Positions 1 to 9,161 are shown, counted from the first letter of the stretch. The stretch is 39,566 nt of DNA from Ruminococcus sp. (GCF_016287535.1 NZ_JAEFAJ010000031.1:1-39566); one strand, 5' to 3'. A program made the numbers and translations. Notes: generated by a model from the letters alone, not told the origin.

Positions 1-211
1 CCTGCTCGAAGCAATACTTTCCGTAGTCCATAACGCGGCATACGGGCGGTGTTGCCTGCGGAGCGATCTTAACGAGATCCAGATCCTGATCGAAGGCTAT
101 CTGCTGAGCCTCTTTGGCGGATAAAACGCCGAGCTTTTTACCGTCAGCGTCGATTACGAGTACTTCCTTGTCTCTTATCTCTTCGTTGATCTGCAGTTCC
201 TGTTTGCTAAT
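1..211 (-). CDS. infC: Translation initiation factor IF-3, N-terminal part (runs off the window)
   Basis: IF-3 binds the 30S subunit and checks initiator tRNA and start-codon pairing. The visible 70 residues read SKQELQINEEIRDKEVLVID, then a DLDLVKIAPQATPPVCRVMDYGKY block, which is the conserved IF-3 N-domain; the C-domain lies off the left edge. The start is notable. A GGAGG at 221-225 sits 9 bases from an ATT codon (209-211) but only 3 bases from an in-frame TTG (215-217), so ATT fits the spacing better. AUU initiation of infC is known in E. coli and is used in Bacillus as a self-regulating device. Its own promoter and a leader terminator lie upstream. Identity is secure; the exact start is inferred from spacing. 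Confidence 0.93.
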   Translation of the reverse strand, partial: MSKQELQINEEIRDKEVLVIDADGKKLGVLSAKEAQQIAFDQDLDLVKIAPQATPPVCRVMDYGKYCFEQ

Positions 212-238
212 AGTCAAGCACCTCCAAGCAAAATAATT

Positions 239-274
239 TAAAAACAAAAATGAGTGCAGAAATTATCCGCACTC
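239..274 (-). terminator. Leader terminator (attenuator) before infC
   Basis: On the minus strand GAGTGCGGA pairs with TCTGCACTC over a 5-6 base loop and is followed by TTTTTGTTTTT, giving a full intrinsic terminator between the infC promoter and infC. Terminators in this position are the output of the L20/IF-3 operon leader in Firmicutes, where ribosomal protein L20 controls read-through. The hairpin and U-tract are seen; L20 control is inferred from the position. Confidence 0.75.
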
Positions 275-394
275 ACCAATACACACTGAATATACCACAG
301 CTGCCGCAAGAACAGCCCGATAGCTCATTACATATTGACCGTTTCAGCAAAGCCCGACGGTGAGAACGCATAGTTCTGCTTTGTTTACTAAATA

Positions 395-423
395 ATTATA
401 TACTCATTTCCGTTAATTGTCAA
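395..423 (-). promoter_or_regulatory. Consensus sigma-A promoter of infC
   Basis: A perfect TTGACA (418-423) and TATAAT (395-400) are separated by 17 bases on the minus strand. The -35 box overlaps the TGA stop of spoIIR. The transcript would have an untranslated leader of about 175 bases carrying the attenuator described above. Confidence 0.9.
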
Positions 424-1100
424 GCAGCTTCTTTATTTTTGTCATTTTGCACAATATCATCCTTGACAAAACTCTTGATTTTATCCCATATTGCAAATCT
501 GATCTTATATTTCTTAGGATGTTTAAGTATATCAAGTTCTTTTTTATCAAAATGCTTCTCTTCCGTGTTTGGGTCTGTTTCAGCGCTGTCCTTCTCAGCA
601 TTCGCTTCATCGGTATTTTCACAGGCAGCAGGCAGACAAAGCGGCGGATACATGACACACCACCAGTTATGCCCCTCTGCCTTTCCTATCATTATACGCA
701 GAGCACGGTATCTGCCGGACGGCATGGTTATATCACCGTAAGTACGCTCATTGAACACAGCGTCCTCAAGCTCCGCAGTAACGCTGTCCTGACACCCCTG
801 AGAACGCAGGACTCTCTCCGCCGTGTCTTCAATTATATTCAGATTCTCGGCAGCAACCGATTCCGCTTCCGCAAGATCAGCCGCTCCTCTGAAAATATTG
901 CTCCTGAGCAGTTCGTCGCGGACCATCAGTTTCAGCCGCTGATCCCGCTCGCTGTCAGAGTTTGCGAGTATATGCAGTCTCAGGACGCTTCCGCGAAGCT
1001 CGTCCAGCTTCATGCCATCGCCTATAAAGCTCCCGATATTTGAAATCAGTACAGCAAGTACGAATCCTGCCGCCATAACAGCCAATGAAGGCTTTTTCAT
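420..1100 (-). CDS. spoIIR: Stage II sporulation protein R (forespore-to-mother-cell signal)
   Basis: SpoIIR is made in the forespore and secreted to the intermembrane space, where it triggers SpoIIGA to process pro-sigma-E in the mother cell. Family hallmarks are visible: an N-terminal membrane/signal segment (MKKPSLAVMAAGFVLAVLIS), RLHILANSDSERDQ near residue 45, the YGDITMPSGRYRALRIMIG block, and GHNWWCVMYPPLCLP in the middle. The C-terminal region is charged and variable, as is usual. The ATG at 1098-1100 is chosen because GAGGT lies 7 bases upstream; GTG and ATG codons just before it overlap that Shine-Dalgarno. It shows that the organism keeps mother-cell signalling, which matters for the interrupted cotJC further along. 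Confidence 0.95.
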   Translation of the reverse strand: MKKPSLAVMAAGFVLAVLISNIGSFIGDGMKLDELRGSVLRLHILANSDSERDQRLKLMVRDELLRSNIFRGAADLAEAESVAAENLNIIEDTAERVLRSQGCQDSVTAELEDAVFNERTYGDITMPSGRYRALRIMIGKAEGHNWWCVMYPPLCLPAACENTDEANAEKDSAETDPNTEEKHFDKKELDILKHPKKYKIRFAIWDKIKSFVKDDIVQNDKNKEAA

Positions 1101-1184
1101 CAACATCACCTCGGTTACAGTATGGCAAAAACAGTAAATAATATTCAGCTTCCTGCAAAAATGTCTGTATTTTAAGATAATATA

Positions 1185-1213
1185 TTGACTGTATCAATAA
1201 AAAATGTTATTAT
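1185..1213 (+). promoter_or_regulatory. Promoter of the membrane protein at 1242
   Basis: TTGACT (1185-1190) and TATTAT (1208-1213) with a 17-base spacer face the plus-strand gene. An AAAGGGG ribosome binding site follows about 10 bases before the ATG. Confidence 0.7.
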
Positions 1214-1241
1214 ATAAAAAACAGAAAGGGGTATTTATGCA

Positions 1242-2192
1242 ATGTCTGAAAAGAATAACCGGATCAAAAAGGAAAACAAGTCTGTATTAAAGAAAAAACA
1301 CAATAAACGTGTCCGGATTACAAAATTCATACATGATAATATTGATACGCTGAAAAAATCCTGGTTTATCATATCTGTACTTTCAATACTCATCGCTCTG
1401 GTGATCATAGTATTCCTGTTCAATCAGTGGCCCGTTTTGCCTTTGAAGGTCACAGGTATCATACTGCTGATCGCTCTTATACTCATTTCTATTCCAGTCG
1501 CTCTGATCGAAGCCATACATAATCCGGCGCTTCTGATAATATCTATTGTTCTGTTAGGCTGCTACAGCCTCTTTGACTGCGGTGCCGCGGATCAGTCTGC
1601 ATTCAATCTTATCATCTGCACTTTCATACTTGAATCTATAATCATCAAGCAAAAGCTCATTCCGCAAAAGGAACGCGAGCTCAGAAACGTAAAGTTCAAA
1701 CTGAAAAAGGTAAACGCCAGGCTCAATTCCGATGCTGCTCCGGAAGATAAAGCAGAACGGCACTATATAGCCGATGAATTCCTGTGCAAAAGGCAGTCAG
1801 ACCTTATAACCAACGTGCTTCGCTTATATGTGTTCAGCATAGTTATCCTGCCGGTAATTTCATACAATATCATCAGCAAGGTCTTCGCGCACTTCGCATT
1901 TGATTTTGTTTCATTCAGCGATCTTGTCCGACCGCTTGATTACTGCGTGACATCAATGTGCCTGTTCGCAGGAATTGCTTCAATAATACTGTACGCATCA
2001 AAGGAAAGCAGAATAACCTCCGAAATAATCGTCAGAAAGAGAAAAATGTTCACTGATGCCGATATCGAAAAACTGTCCTGCTTTGATAAAAACGACATTA
2101 TATACGTTGATATTGAGGAAGAACAGATATTATACAAGATCCAGTCCGAAATCACCGAAAAAGAGGAAAAAGAGTTCGCAGACCATCTCTAA
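1242..2192 (+). CDS. Unidentified multi-spanning membrane protein
   Basis: I do not recognise the family. The 316-residue protein starts with about 40 very basic residues (KKENKSVLKKKHNKRVR). Membrane segments follow at roughly 46-66, 72-92 and 95-125 with Cys/Ala-rich stretches (GCYSLFDCGAADQSA). Next come a charged, probably helical cytoplasmic stretch (about 140-190, KQKLIPQKERELRNVKFKLKK), two further membrane segments (about 195-220 and 235-255), and an acidic tail ending KEEKEFADHL. It is transcribed alone from its own promoter, divergent from spoIIR, and shares a two-way terminator with ftsH. The ATG at 1242 has a Shine-Dalgarno AAAGGGG. Function unknown. Confidence 0.75.
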   Translation: MSEKNNRIKKENKSVLKKKHNKRVRITKFIHDNIDTLKKSWFIISVLSILIALVIIVFLFNQWPVLPLKVTGIILLIALILISIPVALIEAIHNPALLIISIVLLGCYSLFDCGAADQSAFNLIICTFILESIIIKQKLIPQKERELRNVKFKLKKVNARLNSDAAPEDKAERHYIADEFLCKRQSDLITNVLRLYVFSIVILPVISYNIISKVFAHFAFDFVSFSDLVRPLDYCVTSMCLFAGIASIILYASKESRITSEIIVRKRKMFTDADIEKLSCFDKNDIIYVDIEEEQILYKIQSEITEKEEKEFADHL

Positions 2193-2201
2193 TAGCATAA
2201 C

Positions 2202-2229
2202 AAAAGCCAGAAGTATCCTTCGGGCTTTT
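2202..2229. terminator. Bidirectional terminator between the membrane protein and ftsH
   Basis: AAAAGCC-A-GAAG pairs with CTTC-G-GGCTTTT around a 4-base loop. The A/T flanks give a U-tract in both directions, so it can end the plus-strand gene at 2192 and the minus-strand ftsH at 2236. Confidence 0.8.
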
Positions 2230-2235
2230 GAATTA

Positions 2236-4068
2236 TCAGGCATAAGCTTCCTCTGCCTGAAGTATCTTCATGAACTCCTCTCCCGTTATAGTCTCCCTGT
2301 CAAGCAGGAAACGGGCAAGCTCATGCAGCTTTTCACTGTTCTCGGAAAGTATCTTCAGCGCCTTTACATGAGCGCTCTTGACGATATTGTTTACTTCCTC
2401 GTCAACCTTCGCGGCAGTCTCTGGAGAACATACCAGAGAAGCGTCACCGCCGAGATACTTGTTGTTAACTGTCTCAAGGGCAACCATGTCGAAGCTGCTG
2501 CTCATACCATAGCGCGTTACCATGGCACGGGCTATCTGCGTAGCCTTTTCTATATCGTTTGAAGCGCCGGAAGTACAGGTATTGAAAACCAGCTCCTCTG
2601 CCGATCTTCCGCCTGTAAGCGTAGCTATCTTTGAAAGTGCCTCTTCCTTTGAAAGCAGGAACTTCTCGTCCTCGTCCACCTGCATGGTATATCCGAGAGC
2701 GCCTGACGTTCTTGGTATAATAGTGATCTTATGTACCGGCGCTGAATATTTCTGCTTTGCAGCAACAAGGGCATGACCTATCTCATGGTATGCGATTATT
2801 TCCTTTTCCTTCTGAGAAATGACCGCATTCTTGCGCTGGTAGCCAGCGATGACTACTTCAACGCTCTCCTCAAGGTCAGACTGGTCAACAGAGCTCCTGC
2901 CGCTTCGTACAGCTCTCAGAGCAGCCTCATTGATGATATTGGCAAGCTCAGCTCCTGATGCTCCCGCAGTTGCACGTGCTATTGCGTTGAAGTCAATGCC
3001 GTCGCTCAGTTTTATTTTCTTTGCATGAACTCTAAGCACAGCTTTACGTCCCGCAAGGTCAGGCAGCTCAACAGGAATACGCCTGTCAAAGCGTCCGGGA
3101 CGAAGCAGCGCCGGATCCAGCGATTCGGGACGGTTTGTAGCAGCGAGGATCACTACACCCTTCTTTCCGTCAAAGCCGTCCATTTCCGTGAGCAGCTGAT
3201 TCAGGGTCTGCTCGCGTTCGTCGTTGCCGCCCATCTGACCGTCGCGCTTTTTGCCTATAGTATCTATCTCGTCTATGAAAACTATACACGGAGCCTTGTC
3301 ATTTGCCTGACTGAACAGGTCACGGACCTTTGCCGCACCCATACCTACGAACATCTCCACAAACTCAGAGCCGGAAATAGAGAAGAACGGTACCTCAGCC
3401 TCACCTGCCACAGCCTGTGCAAGCAGGGTCTTTCCGGTGCCTGGAGGACCTACAAGAAGAGCTCCCTTAGGAAGATCCGCACCTATTTCCGCATACTTTT
3501 CAGGATTGTGGAGGAAGTCAACTATCTCGGCAAGAGCCTCCTTAGCCTCGTCCTGTCCTGCAACATCGTCAAATGTCTTTCCTGTCTGCGCTTTTACATA
3601 TATTTTAGCATTGCTTTTGCCGAATGACATTGCATTTCCGAGTCCGCCCATGCGCTTGCCTATGCTCTTGAACAGCAGGTTCCATACAACTACCATGAAC
3701 AGTATCGGAAGTATCCAGCCGAAAAGGAAGTCCCTGAGAGGGCTCTGCTGCTGTATGCTGCCTGTGAACTCCACATTGTCATGCTCGTGAAGGCGTGATA
3801 CAAGGTCAGGATCATAGATACGGACTGTGTTATATGCCTGCTCCCTGCCGTCAGCTTCATTCACAGTGAACTTTATCTCGCTCTCTTCTATCTGGACCTT
3901 TCCTACATTTTCCTCGTCAAGCTGGTCGAGGAAAAAGCTGTAATCAGCGTCCTTTATTGCAGCCCTGTTCATTGCGGGCACTATCACGGAATTGAAGACC
4001 ATCAGCAACAGCAGACATACCGCTATGTATATGGCATACTGCTTCCACGGATTCTTTTCTTCATTCAT
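2236..4068 (-). CDS. ftsH: ATP-dependent zinc metalloprotease FtsH
   Basis: FtsH is a hexameric membrane AAA+ protease for quality control of membrane and short-lived cytosolic proteins. The 610 residues contain two N-terminal membrane segments (about 11-30 and 112-130) around a small extracytoplasmic domain. The AAA module has Walker A GPPGTGKT (about 207), Walker B IVFIDEID, and the pore motif [11 protein letters not shown]. The arginine-finger region is followed by the protease domain with the zinc site HEIGH (canonical HEAGH) and the third ligand region [11 protein letters not shown]. The length is slightly short at the C-terminus but within the family range. The RBS is GGAG, 10 bases upstream of the ATG. 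It is a single-gene unit with its own promoter. Confidence 0.97.
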   Translation of the reverse strand: MNEEKNPWKQYAIYIAVCLLLLMVFNSVIVPAMNRAAIKDADYSFFLDQLDEENVGKVQIEESEIKFTVNEADGREQAYNTVRIYDPDLVSRLHEHDNVEFTGSIQQQSPLRDFLFGWILPILFMVVVWNLLFKSIGKRMGGLGNAMSFGKSNAKIYVKAQTGKTFDDVAGQDEAKEALAEIVDFLHNPEKYAEIGADLPKGALLVGPPGTGKTLLAQAVAGEAEVPFFSISGSEFVEMFVGMGAAKVRDLFSQANDKAPCIVFIDEIDTIGKKRDGQMGGNDEREQTLNQLLTEMDGFDGKKGVVILAATNRPESLDPALLRPGRFDRRIPVELPDLAGRKAVLRVHAKKIKLSDGIDFNAIARATAGASGAELANIINEAALRAVRSGRSSVDQSDLEESVEVVIAGYQRKNAVISQKEKEIIAYHEIGHALVAAKQKYSAPVHKITIIPRTSGALGYTMQVDEDEKFLLSKEEALSKIATLTGGRSAEELVFNTCTSGASNDIEKATQIARAMVTRYGMSSSFDMVALETVNNKYLGGDASLVCSPETAAKVDEEVNNIVKSAHVKALKILSENSEKLHELARFLLDRETITGEEFMKILQAEEAYA

Positions 4069-4100
4069 TAAAAATCATCTCCTATATCAGGTATGATAAA

Positions 4101-4129
4101 ATTATAACACATTCATTTTATAAAAACAA
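4101..4129 (-). promoter_or_regulatory. Likely ftsH promoter
   Basis: TATAAT (4101-4106) is preceded after 17 bases by a weak TTGTTT (4124-4129) on the minus strand, 33 bases before the ftsH ATG. Confidence 0.55.
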
Positions 4130-4176
4130 CAGGTAAATTGTGAGAGAAATGAAAGTTATGTGAAAACGCACATAAA

Positions 4177-4297
4177 AAAGCTGCACATTCAGACAGCTTC
4201 CCTTAGCAGAAAAAGTGGGGTACCGAGCCCGAAAGTATGGGCTCGGTAATTTTATGCCACGATTCTGCCAGAGGGGGCTCCTCTTACGTGCAGCTTT
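4177..4297 (-). terminator. Long, multi-helix 3' element after the GH9 gene
   Basis: Nested complementary segments fold this 121-base stretch. The outer helix is AAAGCTGCAC/GTGCAGCTTT (4288-4297 with 4177-4186). Inside it are GGCAGAA/TTCTGCT, GTGG/CCAC, and an apical CCGAGCCC/GGGCTCGG hairpin, plus a small side hairpin AGAGG/CCTCT. On the minus strand it ends in TTTTTT, so it works as the operon terminator. It is far more elaborate than a simple terminator, and it may also block read-through into the ftsH promoter or stabilise the cellulase mRNA 3' end. Confidence 0.7.
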
Positions 4298-4305
4298 AGT
4301 TTTTA

Positions 4306-7029
4306 TCAGAGAGACTTGACCTTTCCGAGAAGGAACTCCTGTATCTTCAGAGCGTCATTTGAAGTAAGTCCAGCTACAGATGTATCAACATCGCCGTTTG
4401 CTGCGCCCTGCTCTGTCAGGCACTTGTCTGAAGTACCGCCAATGCCGTACTTGTTGGGGTTTGCAAGAGACTGCATGATAAGAACAGCGTCTGCCATATC
4501 TACAGTGCCGTCACAGTTTACGTCGCCTGCAAGTGTTACTCTGGTTGTATCATTCTTGTCTGTAGGATCACTGCTTGTAGTAACAGTAGTTGTGGTCGTT
4601 GTCTTGGTGTCGGATACAGTAGTAGTTGTTGTTGGCTTTGAAGTTGTGGAAGTTGTAGTAGTTGTTGTCGTAGTCTTTGAAGTTGTAGTAGTGGTTGTTT
4701 TTGATGTTGTGGTAGTAGTATCCTTTGTCTTTTCCTCAGCAGTCGTTCCGTCAGGCTCGATACCGCCTACGAGAACGCCGTCATCGTAGATACAGATATA
4801 ATCTGTACGCTTCTCCGGCGGATCGTCAACTGCGAAGAAGTCCTCGCTCTTGCCTATCTTCAGATCCTGATAGCTCCAGTCATTTGTAGGATCCCATATA
4901 TCACCGTAGTACATACCGAGATCGAACTGGTACTTCTTGCCTGAGTTTGCAATAACATAGCCGTCCCATGTGATCTCAACATAGTAGGTATCAGCTACCT
5001 TGTCATACTTGAAGGGACCTGTGAGCACACCGTCAGCGCCTACCTCACCGTCCTCCGTGCTTGACTGATCGTAAAGCTCGCGGACCTCTCCGAGACCGTC
5101 GATGCCCTTTGCCATTTCCTTGATATTGAAGAAGTAACGAACAGAGATCTTCTTGGAAGGATTGCTCTCGCCTGAGAGTACCTTGAAGGATACCTGTGTA
5201 GTACCTGAACCGTCACCATTAAGGTTGGGCTTGTCTACGCCGACAGCCTCTACCCAGTAACCGCTTCCGCCGCCGTCGCCGCTTCCGCTTCCGTAAACTC
5301 TCTTCTCGTCCTCAGGCGGGAAGTTGGGAGTTACAGCCATTTCAGGTGTGCCGTACAGTGCATAGAGACCAGCAGCTGCGCCGGGGAGACAAGCGTTATA
5401 GTCGATAGTAACCTCGTTCTCTACCCAGTCGTTTGTGCTGTCGCTGTGACCGTCACTTCCGTCAGGACCGCCTGCAAGAGCGCCCCAGAGGATATGCTTC
5501 TGCTCACGGGGATCCTCAGCCATGAGAAGTCCCGAAGCAGCACGGTGATGAGGATTCTTTACAGCTGTATCGTTATAGCCGACAATAAATGCTCTCGGAC
5601 CGTGTGTGCCGTTTCTGCCGGCAAGAACTGTCTGCTTTGAGTTTTCCTTGTATGTTACATCGTTCTGACCGAGAACGTAGTCCATCTGCTTCTTAGCCCA
5701 TTCGCTCCACTCGCTGGGCTTGCCGTCGTTCTTGTACTTATCGTAAACAAGGCATATCATCTGCATAGCTGTATTGTAACGGCAGCTTCCCCACTGGTTG
5801 AGGTATGCGAAGCCGCCCTTTGTCTCCAGCTGCTTCCATGTCTTCAGGCACTTGCCTACACAGTCATCGTCCCAGAAATCATCGAATACGTACTGGTTCT
5901 TGCCCTGAGCGTCCCTGATCTTCTGAACGAGGTCAAGCTCAGGGTGCTGCTGATTGATCGCAGCCCACATTACGCCTGCGCCGCTCCACATATCGTTCCA
6001 GCAGTAGCACCAGCCGGAAGGAGCATAGTAATCGAATATCTCCACAGCGTAATCAAATACGCTCTCATCGCCTGTTGCAAGGTACATCCATGCAGCAGCC
6101 CAGCAGTAATCGTCTTCCCACTTTGTAGAGCCGTAGAATGCTCCGGGACCGTCTGCGTTGTCTGAAAGCTCCTTTTCATTGTCGTTGGCGAAGTTCCAGA
6201 GAGCCTTTGCGTAGTCGAGAGACTTCTCAGCGTACTCTGTATCTGTGTCCTTGAAGTTAAGGTAATTGATAGCCAGTGAAGCGCAGGCAGAAACAACATA
6301 GTCTGTCTGAGGCTTTTCAGCTGTGAGGAAGAATGCCGGACGGGGCATAGTGTCTACCTCAGGGCTGTTCCATATAGCATGGTCGATGTTACCGTCGCCT
6401 ACCTGATAGCAGTGAGCGATAACTGTACCGTCCTTATCGCGGAACGTACACTTCATGAGGTAATCGTTGAAGTGACGGAGGATAGTCTCCATATGGTCGT
6501 CCTGTCCGAGCTTCTTGAATACGTCGCGGAACTCATAGTAGTCCCAGCCGAGAGTAGCCGCAGAATAGTTTTCAGGCATACCGAACTCAACGTGGTCACC
6601 TGCGTCGTGGAAGCCGCCTGCAACGTCGATAGTGCCGTCGCCGTCAGGATCGAGGACGTCCTTGTATTTTGCCATGAATGACTCAGAAAGGTTAGTACCG
6701 CCCTTGCTGGTCTTGTTTGTCTGCTTGTCCCATGTTATCATAGGAACATGAGCGTCGTATGTGTGGCAGTTGCCGCGCCATGAAAGACGGCTGTCATTAT
6801 CAACAGTATCGCCGCACATATTAGCGTCATAGAAATAAAGTGAATACTGGAGTGCGCGTGCGTAGTCGATATCCAGACCTGAATCCGTTACGACCTCACT
6901 TATAGGCGCGCAGAACTCCTGCACTGCTTCGTCATCTGCCGCCAGTGCAGGCGAAGCAGTGAAGCAGAATGATGTTGCCGCAGTAACTAAACTTGTTACC
7001 GCTGCGATCAGTTTTTTGTGATTCATCAT
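4306..7029 (-). CDS. Cellulosomal GH9 endoglucanase with CBM3-like module and dockerin
   Basis: This is an inverting beta-1,4-glucanase that is secreted and docked on scaffoldin. In order: a signal peptide (residues 1-30, ending SPALA); the GH9 catalytic domain with GGFHDAGDHVEFGMP (base-side aspartates near 141-144), NPHHRAASG (about 494) and NEVTIDYNACLPG (catalytic Glu near 539); a CBM3-like beta module (about 588-745, YWVEAVGVDKPNLNGDG); a Thr/Lys/Ser linker (about 760-828); and a type I dockerin with two calcium repeats (GDVNCDGTVDMADAVLIMQ and GDVDTSVAGLTSNDALKIQ). The order GH9-CBM3c-dockerin is a classic processive endoglucanase layout; CBM3c is inferred from position and pattern. GGGAGG precedes a double ATG. 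It lies 27 bases downstream of the GH26 gene and so is second in that operon. Confidence 0.95.
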   Translation of the reverse strand: MMNHKKLIAAVTSLVTAATSFCFTASPALAADDEAVQEFCAPISEVVTDSGLDIDYARALQYSLYFYDANMCGDTVDNDSRLSWRGNCHTYDAHVPMITWDKQTNKTSKGGTNLSESFMAKYKDVLDPDGDGTIDVAGGFHDAGDHVEFGMPENYSAATLGWDYYEFRDVFKKLGQDDHMETILRHFNDYLMKCTFRDKDGTVIAHCYQVGDGNIDHAIWNSPEVDTMPRPAFFLTAEKPQTDYVVSACASLAINYLNFKDTDTEYAEKSLDYAKALWNFANDNEKELSDNADGPGAFYGSTKWEDDYCWAAAWMYLATGDESVFDYAVEIFDYYAPSGWCYCWNDMWSGAGVMWAAINQQHPELDLVQKIRDAQGKNQYVFDDFWDDDCVGKCLKTWKQLETKGGFAYLNQWGSCRYNTAMQMICLVYDKYKNDGKPSEWSEWAKKQMDYVLGQNDVTYKENSKQTVLAGRNGTHGPRAFIVGYNDTAVKNPHHRAASGLLMAEDPREQKHILWGALAGGPDGSDGHSDSTNDWVENEVTIDYNACLPGAAAGLYALYGTPEMAVTPNFPPEDEKRVYGSGSGDGGGSGYWVEAVGVDKPNLNGDGSGTTQVSFKVLSGESNPSKKISVRYFFNIKEMAKGIDGLGEVRELYDQSSTEDGEVGADGVLTGPFKYDKVADTYYVEITWDGYVIANSGKKYQFDLGMYYGDIWDPTNDWSYQDLKIGKSEDFFAVDDPPEKRTDYICIYDDGVLVGGIEPDGTTAEEKTKDTTTTTSKTTTTTTSKTTTTTTTTSTTSKPTTTTTVSDTKTTTTTTVTTSSDPTDKNDTTRVTLAGDVNCDGTVDMADAVLIMQSLANPNKYGIGGTSDKCLTEQGAANGDVDTSVAGLTSNDALKIQEFLLGKVKSL

Positions 7030-7056
7030 GTTTTCCTCCCTTTAAAATAATGTGAA

Positions 7057-9036
7057 TCAATTAGCTTTTATATCGTCCCACTTCACAAGGCCGAGAAGAT
7101 ATCTCTGTATCTCCAGTGCGTCATTTGAAGTAAGACCCTTACTGCCGTTGTCAACGTCGCCGTTTGACAGTCCCTGCGAAGTGATATGGTGCGAGTCAGT
7201 GCCATTCACGCCGTATTTGTCAGGATTTGCCAGCAACTGCATTATAAGTACGGCATCAGCCATATCAACATTGCCGTCGCAGTTAGCGTCGCCCTTTCTG
7301 TAGTCTGCAGAGGTCGTATCCGAAGTCTGAGAAACAGTGGTCGTCGTTGAAGCAGCAGTTTTTTCTGAAGTAGTTGAAACAGCGGAGGTCGAAGTCGTTG
7401 TGACCGGCTCTGACGTGACAGTAGTTACGGTAACTACAGTATCTCCGCCCCCATTAATTGGATAGCTTTTCAGGTCGGGCAGCTCGTCGAGAGTTATGCA
7501 GTAGTCACTGTTGTATATCTCAACGAGGTTATCCACGGGATTATTCTGCTCGCTTGTGAGGTAGTTCATATACCACGGGCAGAAATAAAGCCATGCCGCC
7601 TTGTCGTTTACAAGATTCTCAAGAGATGGTATCGAGTCGTTTTCCGACATTGTGACCATCTTCTGTCCGTCAGTGCTCTGCACCAGACTGTAGAATGTAG
7701 ACGATATGGAGCTGAGATTGGCAACACCGTCGGCGCAGTTGTACTTGTCGCAGCCGATGATATCCACCACATCGTCTCCGGGATACCACTCGGCAGCCTC
7801 CGGAGATGTGGAACCCGTCCATATCCATATCAGATTGTCCAGACCGTACTCATTGGTGAGCTTATCATACAGCAGGCGGTAGAGCTTTTTGCAGGGCTCC
7901 GCGCCCTCTGCTCCCCACCAGAACCATGCGCCCTCGGCTTCATGGAGAGGTCTCCACAGCACAGGCACATCAGCGTCCTTCAGTTTTTTCAGCTCTCCGG
8001 CAATGAGTTCTATATCAGCCATAATGACCTTATTCTCCCATGTGCCTTCCTCAAGGGCTTTTGATATGCTGAAGGTGGTGAATTTGGGATTCGCCGACTC
8101 AACATAGAACGCTACGTCGGAGCTTCCCTCCTCACAGGGCACGTTCCAGTGCCATGAGACGGTAGCGATACCGTGATACTTGTTCACCCACTCGATAACA
8201 CGTTCGGGAGCGTGGTCGCGCCAGTCCGAAGAAGTGTTGTAGGCGAGGAAGTCGATACCGCGTATGGCAGGCTGCTTGCCTGTCTTTTCCATAATATATT
8301 CAAATTCAGCCTCGTTGTCCTTGATAAAAACGTCGGGGCTGTTCCAGAGGTTGTAGTTGTGGTCGCCGCAATATTCCTGCTGACCGGCGATGATATGCTT
8401 TCCGTAAACATCGCAGAGGTAGCTGTAGAGCCTTTTTGCAGTATCGGAAGCTTTGGGATTTGAAAGCTCCCTTGTGGGCGACAGATTTGTAAGCTTTTCC
8501 GGGGCGGGCTTTAACGTGAGGTAATCGAAGAATGTATAGCCCCAGTATGCCTTGATCTCGATGGTATTCTTTCCTTTTTTCAGGTTCACCACACCGCCGG
8601 AGGTCTCGGCGAACTTGTTTGTGTACGGGCAGGTCAGCTCTCCCTGATTGACGCCGTTGACATTTAGATACTGCACCTTTTTGCGCGGATCGCTGGGCTC
8701 GCAGTAGCATATCGTCATCTCATACAGTCCCCCTTCGGGAACATCAGCTTCAATGGTAAGAGTCGTGCCCTTCTGGTCGAGGTAAGCAAATCCCTTTCCT
8801 GAAAAACCGCTGAGGTCGGTATCTTCCGGGAAATCCCCCATTTTGACATCAGAAGCTCCGTTTGCATGGATCTTGCCACCGCTGGTCTCACCGTCCTCGA
8901 ACTCATACTTCAGGACGGTATCAGACGCCGCAGCCATATCGGCAGCTTCCGGCACAGAGGGAGAGCTCATCGCTGTCACAGCAATGAAAGCAGCCGCCAC
9001 AGTGCCGGCAGACCGCTTCAATATCTCTTTCTTCAA
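7057..9036 (-). CDS. Cellulosomal GH26 beta-mannanase with CBM35-like module and dockerin
   Basis: This is a retaining endo-mannanase secreted to the cellulosome. The signal peptide covers residues 1-33. A CBM35-type beta-sandwich follows (about 40-178: LKYEFEDGE, FAYLDQKGTTLTI, YWGYTFFDYLTL). The GH26 domain (about 185-525) carries WRPLHEAEGAWFWW (acid/base Glu near 360) and VTMSENDSIPS (nucleophile Glu near 463). Then come a Val/Thr/Ser linker (about 532-570) and a dockerin (GDANCDGNVDMADAVLIMQ and GDVDNGSKGLTSNDALEIQ). Initiation is at TTG 9034-9036, six bases after GGAGGG; no ATG has comparable spacing. As the first gene of a two-gene unit with the GH9 enzyme, it targets mannan coating cellulose. 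Substrate specificity is inferred from the family. Confidence 0.94.
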   Translation of the reverse strand: MKKEILKRSAGTVAAAFIAVTAMSSPSVPEAADMAAASDTVLKYEFEDGETSGGKIHANGASDVKMGDFPEDTDLSGFSGKGFAYLDQKGTTLTIEADVPEGGLYEMTICYCEPSDPRKKVQYLNVNGVNQGELTCPYTNKFAETSGGVVNLKKGKNTIEIKAYWGYTFFDYLTLKPAPEKLTNLSPTRELSNPKASDTAKRLYSYLCDVYGKHIIAGQQEYCGDHNYNLWNSPDVFIKDNEAEFEYIMEKTGKQPAIRGIDFLAYNTSSDWRDHAPERVIEWVNKYHGIATVSWHWNVPCEEGSSDVAFYVESANPKFTTFSISKALEEGTWENKVIMADIELIAGELKKLKDADVPVLWRPLHEAEGAWFWWGAEGAEPCKKLYRLLYDKLTNEYGLDNLIWIWTGSTSPEAAEWYPGDDVVDIIGCDKYNCADGVANLSSISSTFYSLVQSTDGQKMVTMSENDSIPSLENLVNDKAAWLYFCPWYMNYLTSEQNNPVDNLVEIYNSDYCITLDELPDLKSYPINGGGDTVVTVTTVTSEPVTTTSTSAVSTTSEKTAASTTTTVSQTSDTTSADYRKGDANCDGNVDMADAVLIMQLLANPDKYGVNGTDSHHITSQGLSNGDVDNGSKGLTSNDALEIQRYLLGLVKWDDIKAN

Positions 9037-9132
9037 AATGATCCCTCCAGATCGTATAATATTAAATTATATATACCCGATAATTTAAGTGCCTACCTTT
9101 AATTATCATGGTTAACGCATACCTACACAAGT

Positions 9133-9161
9133 ATCATAGCACATTTTTAATGAAAATGCAA
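9133..9161 (-). promoter_or_regulatory. Promoter of the GH26-GH9 operon
   Basis: TTGCAT (9156-9161), 17 bases, TATGAT (9133-9138) on the minus strand. The untranslated leader is about 90 bases before the TTG start, is AT-rich and has no clear terminator. Confidence 0.7.

Noticed and set aside
4316..4789. A long plus-strand frame opposite the GH9 linker
   Set aside because: It is a shadow of the repetitive threonine codons (poly-Val on the other strand) with no start signals.
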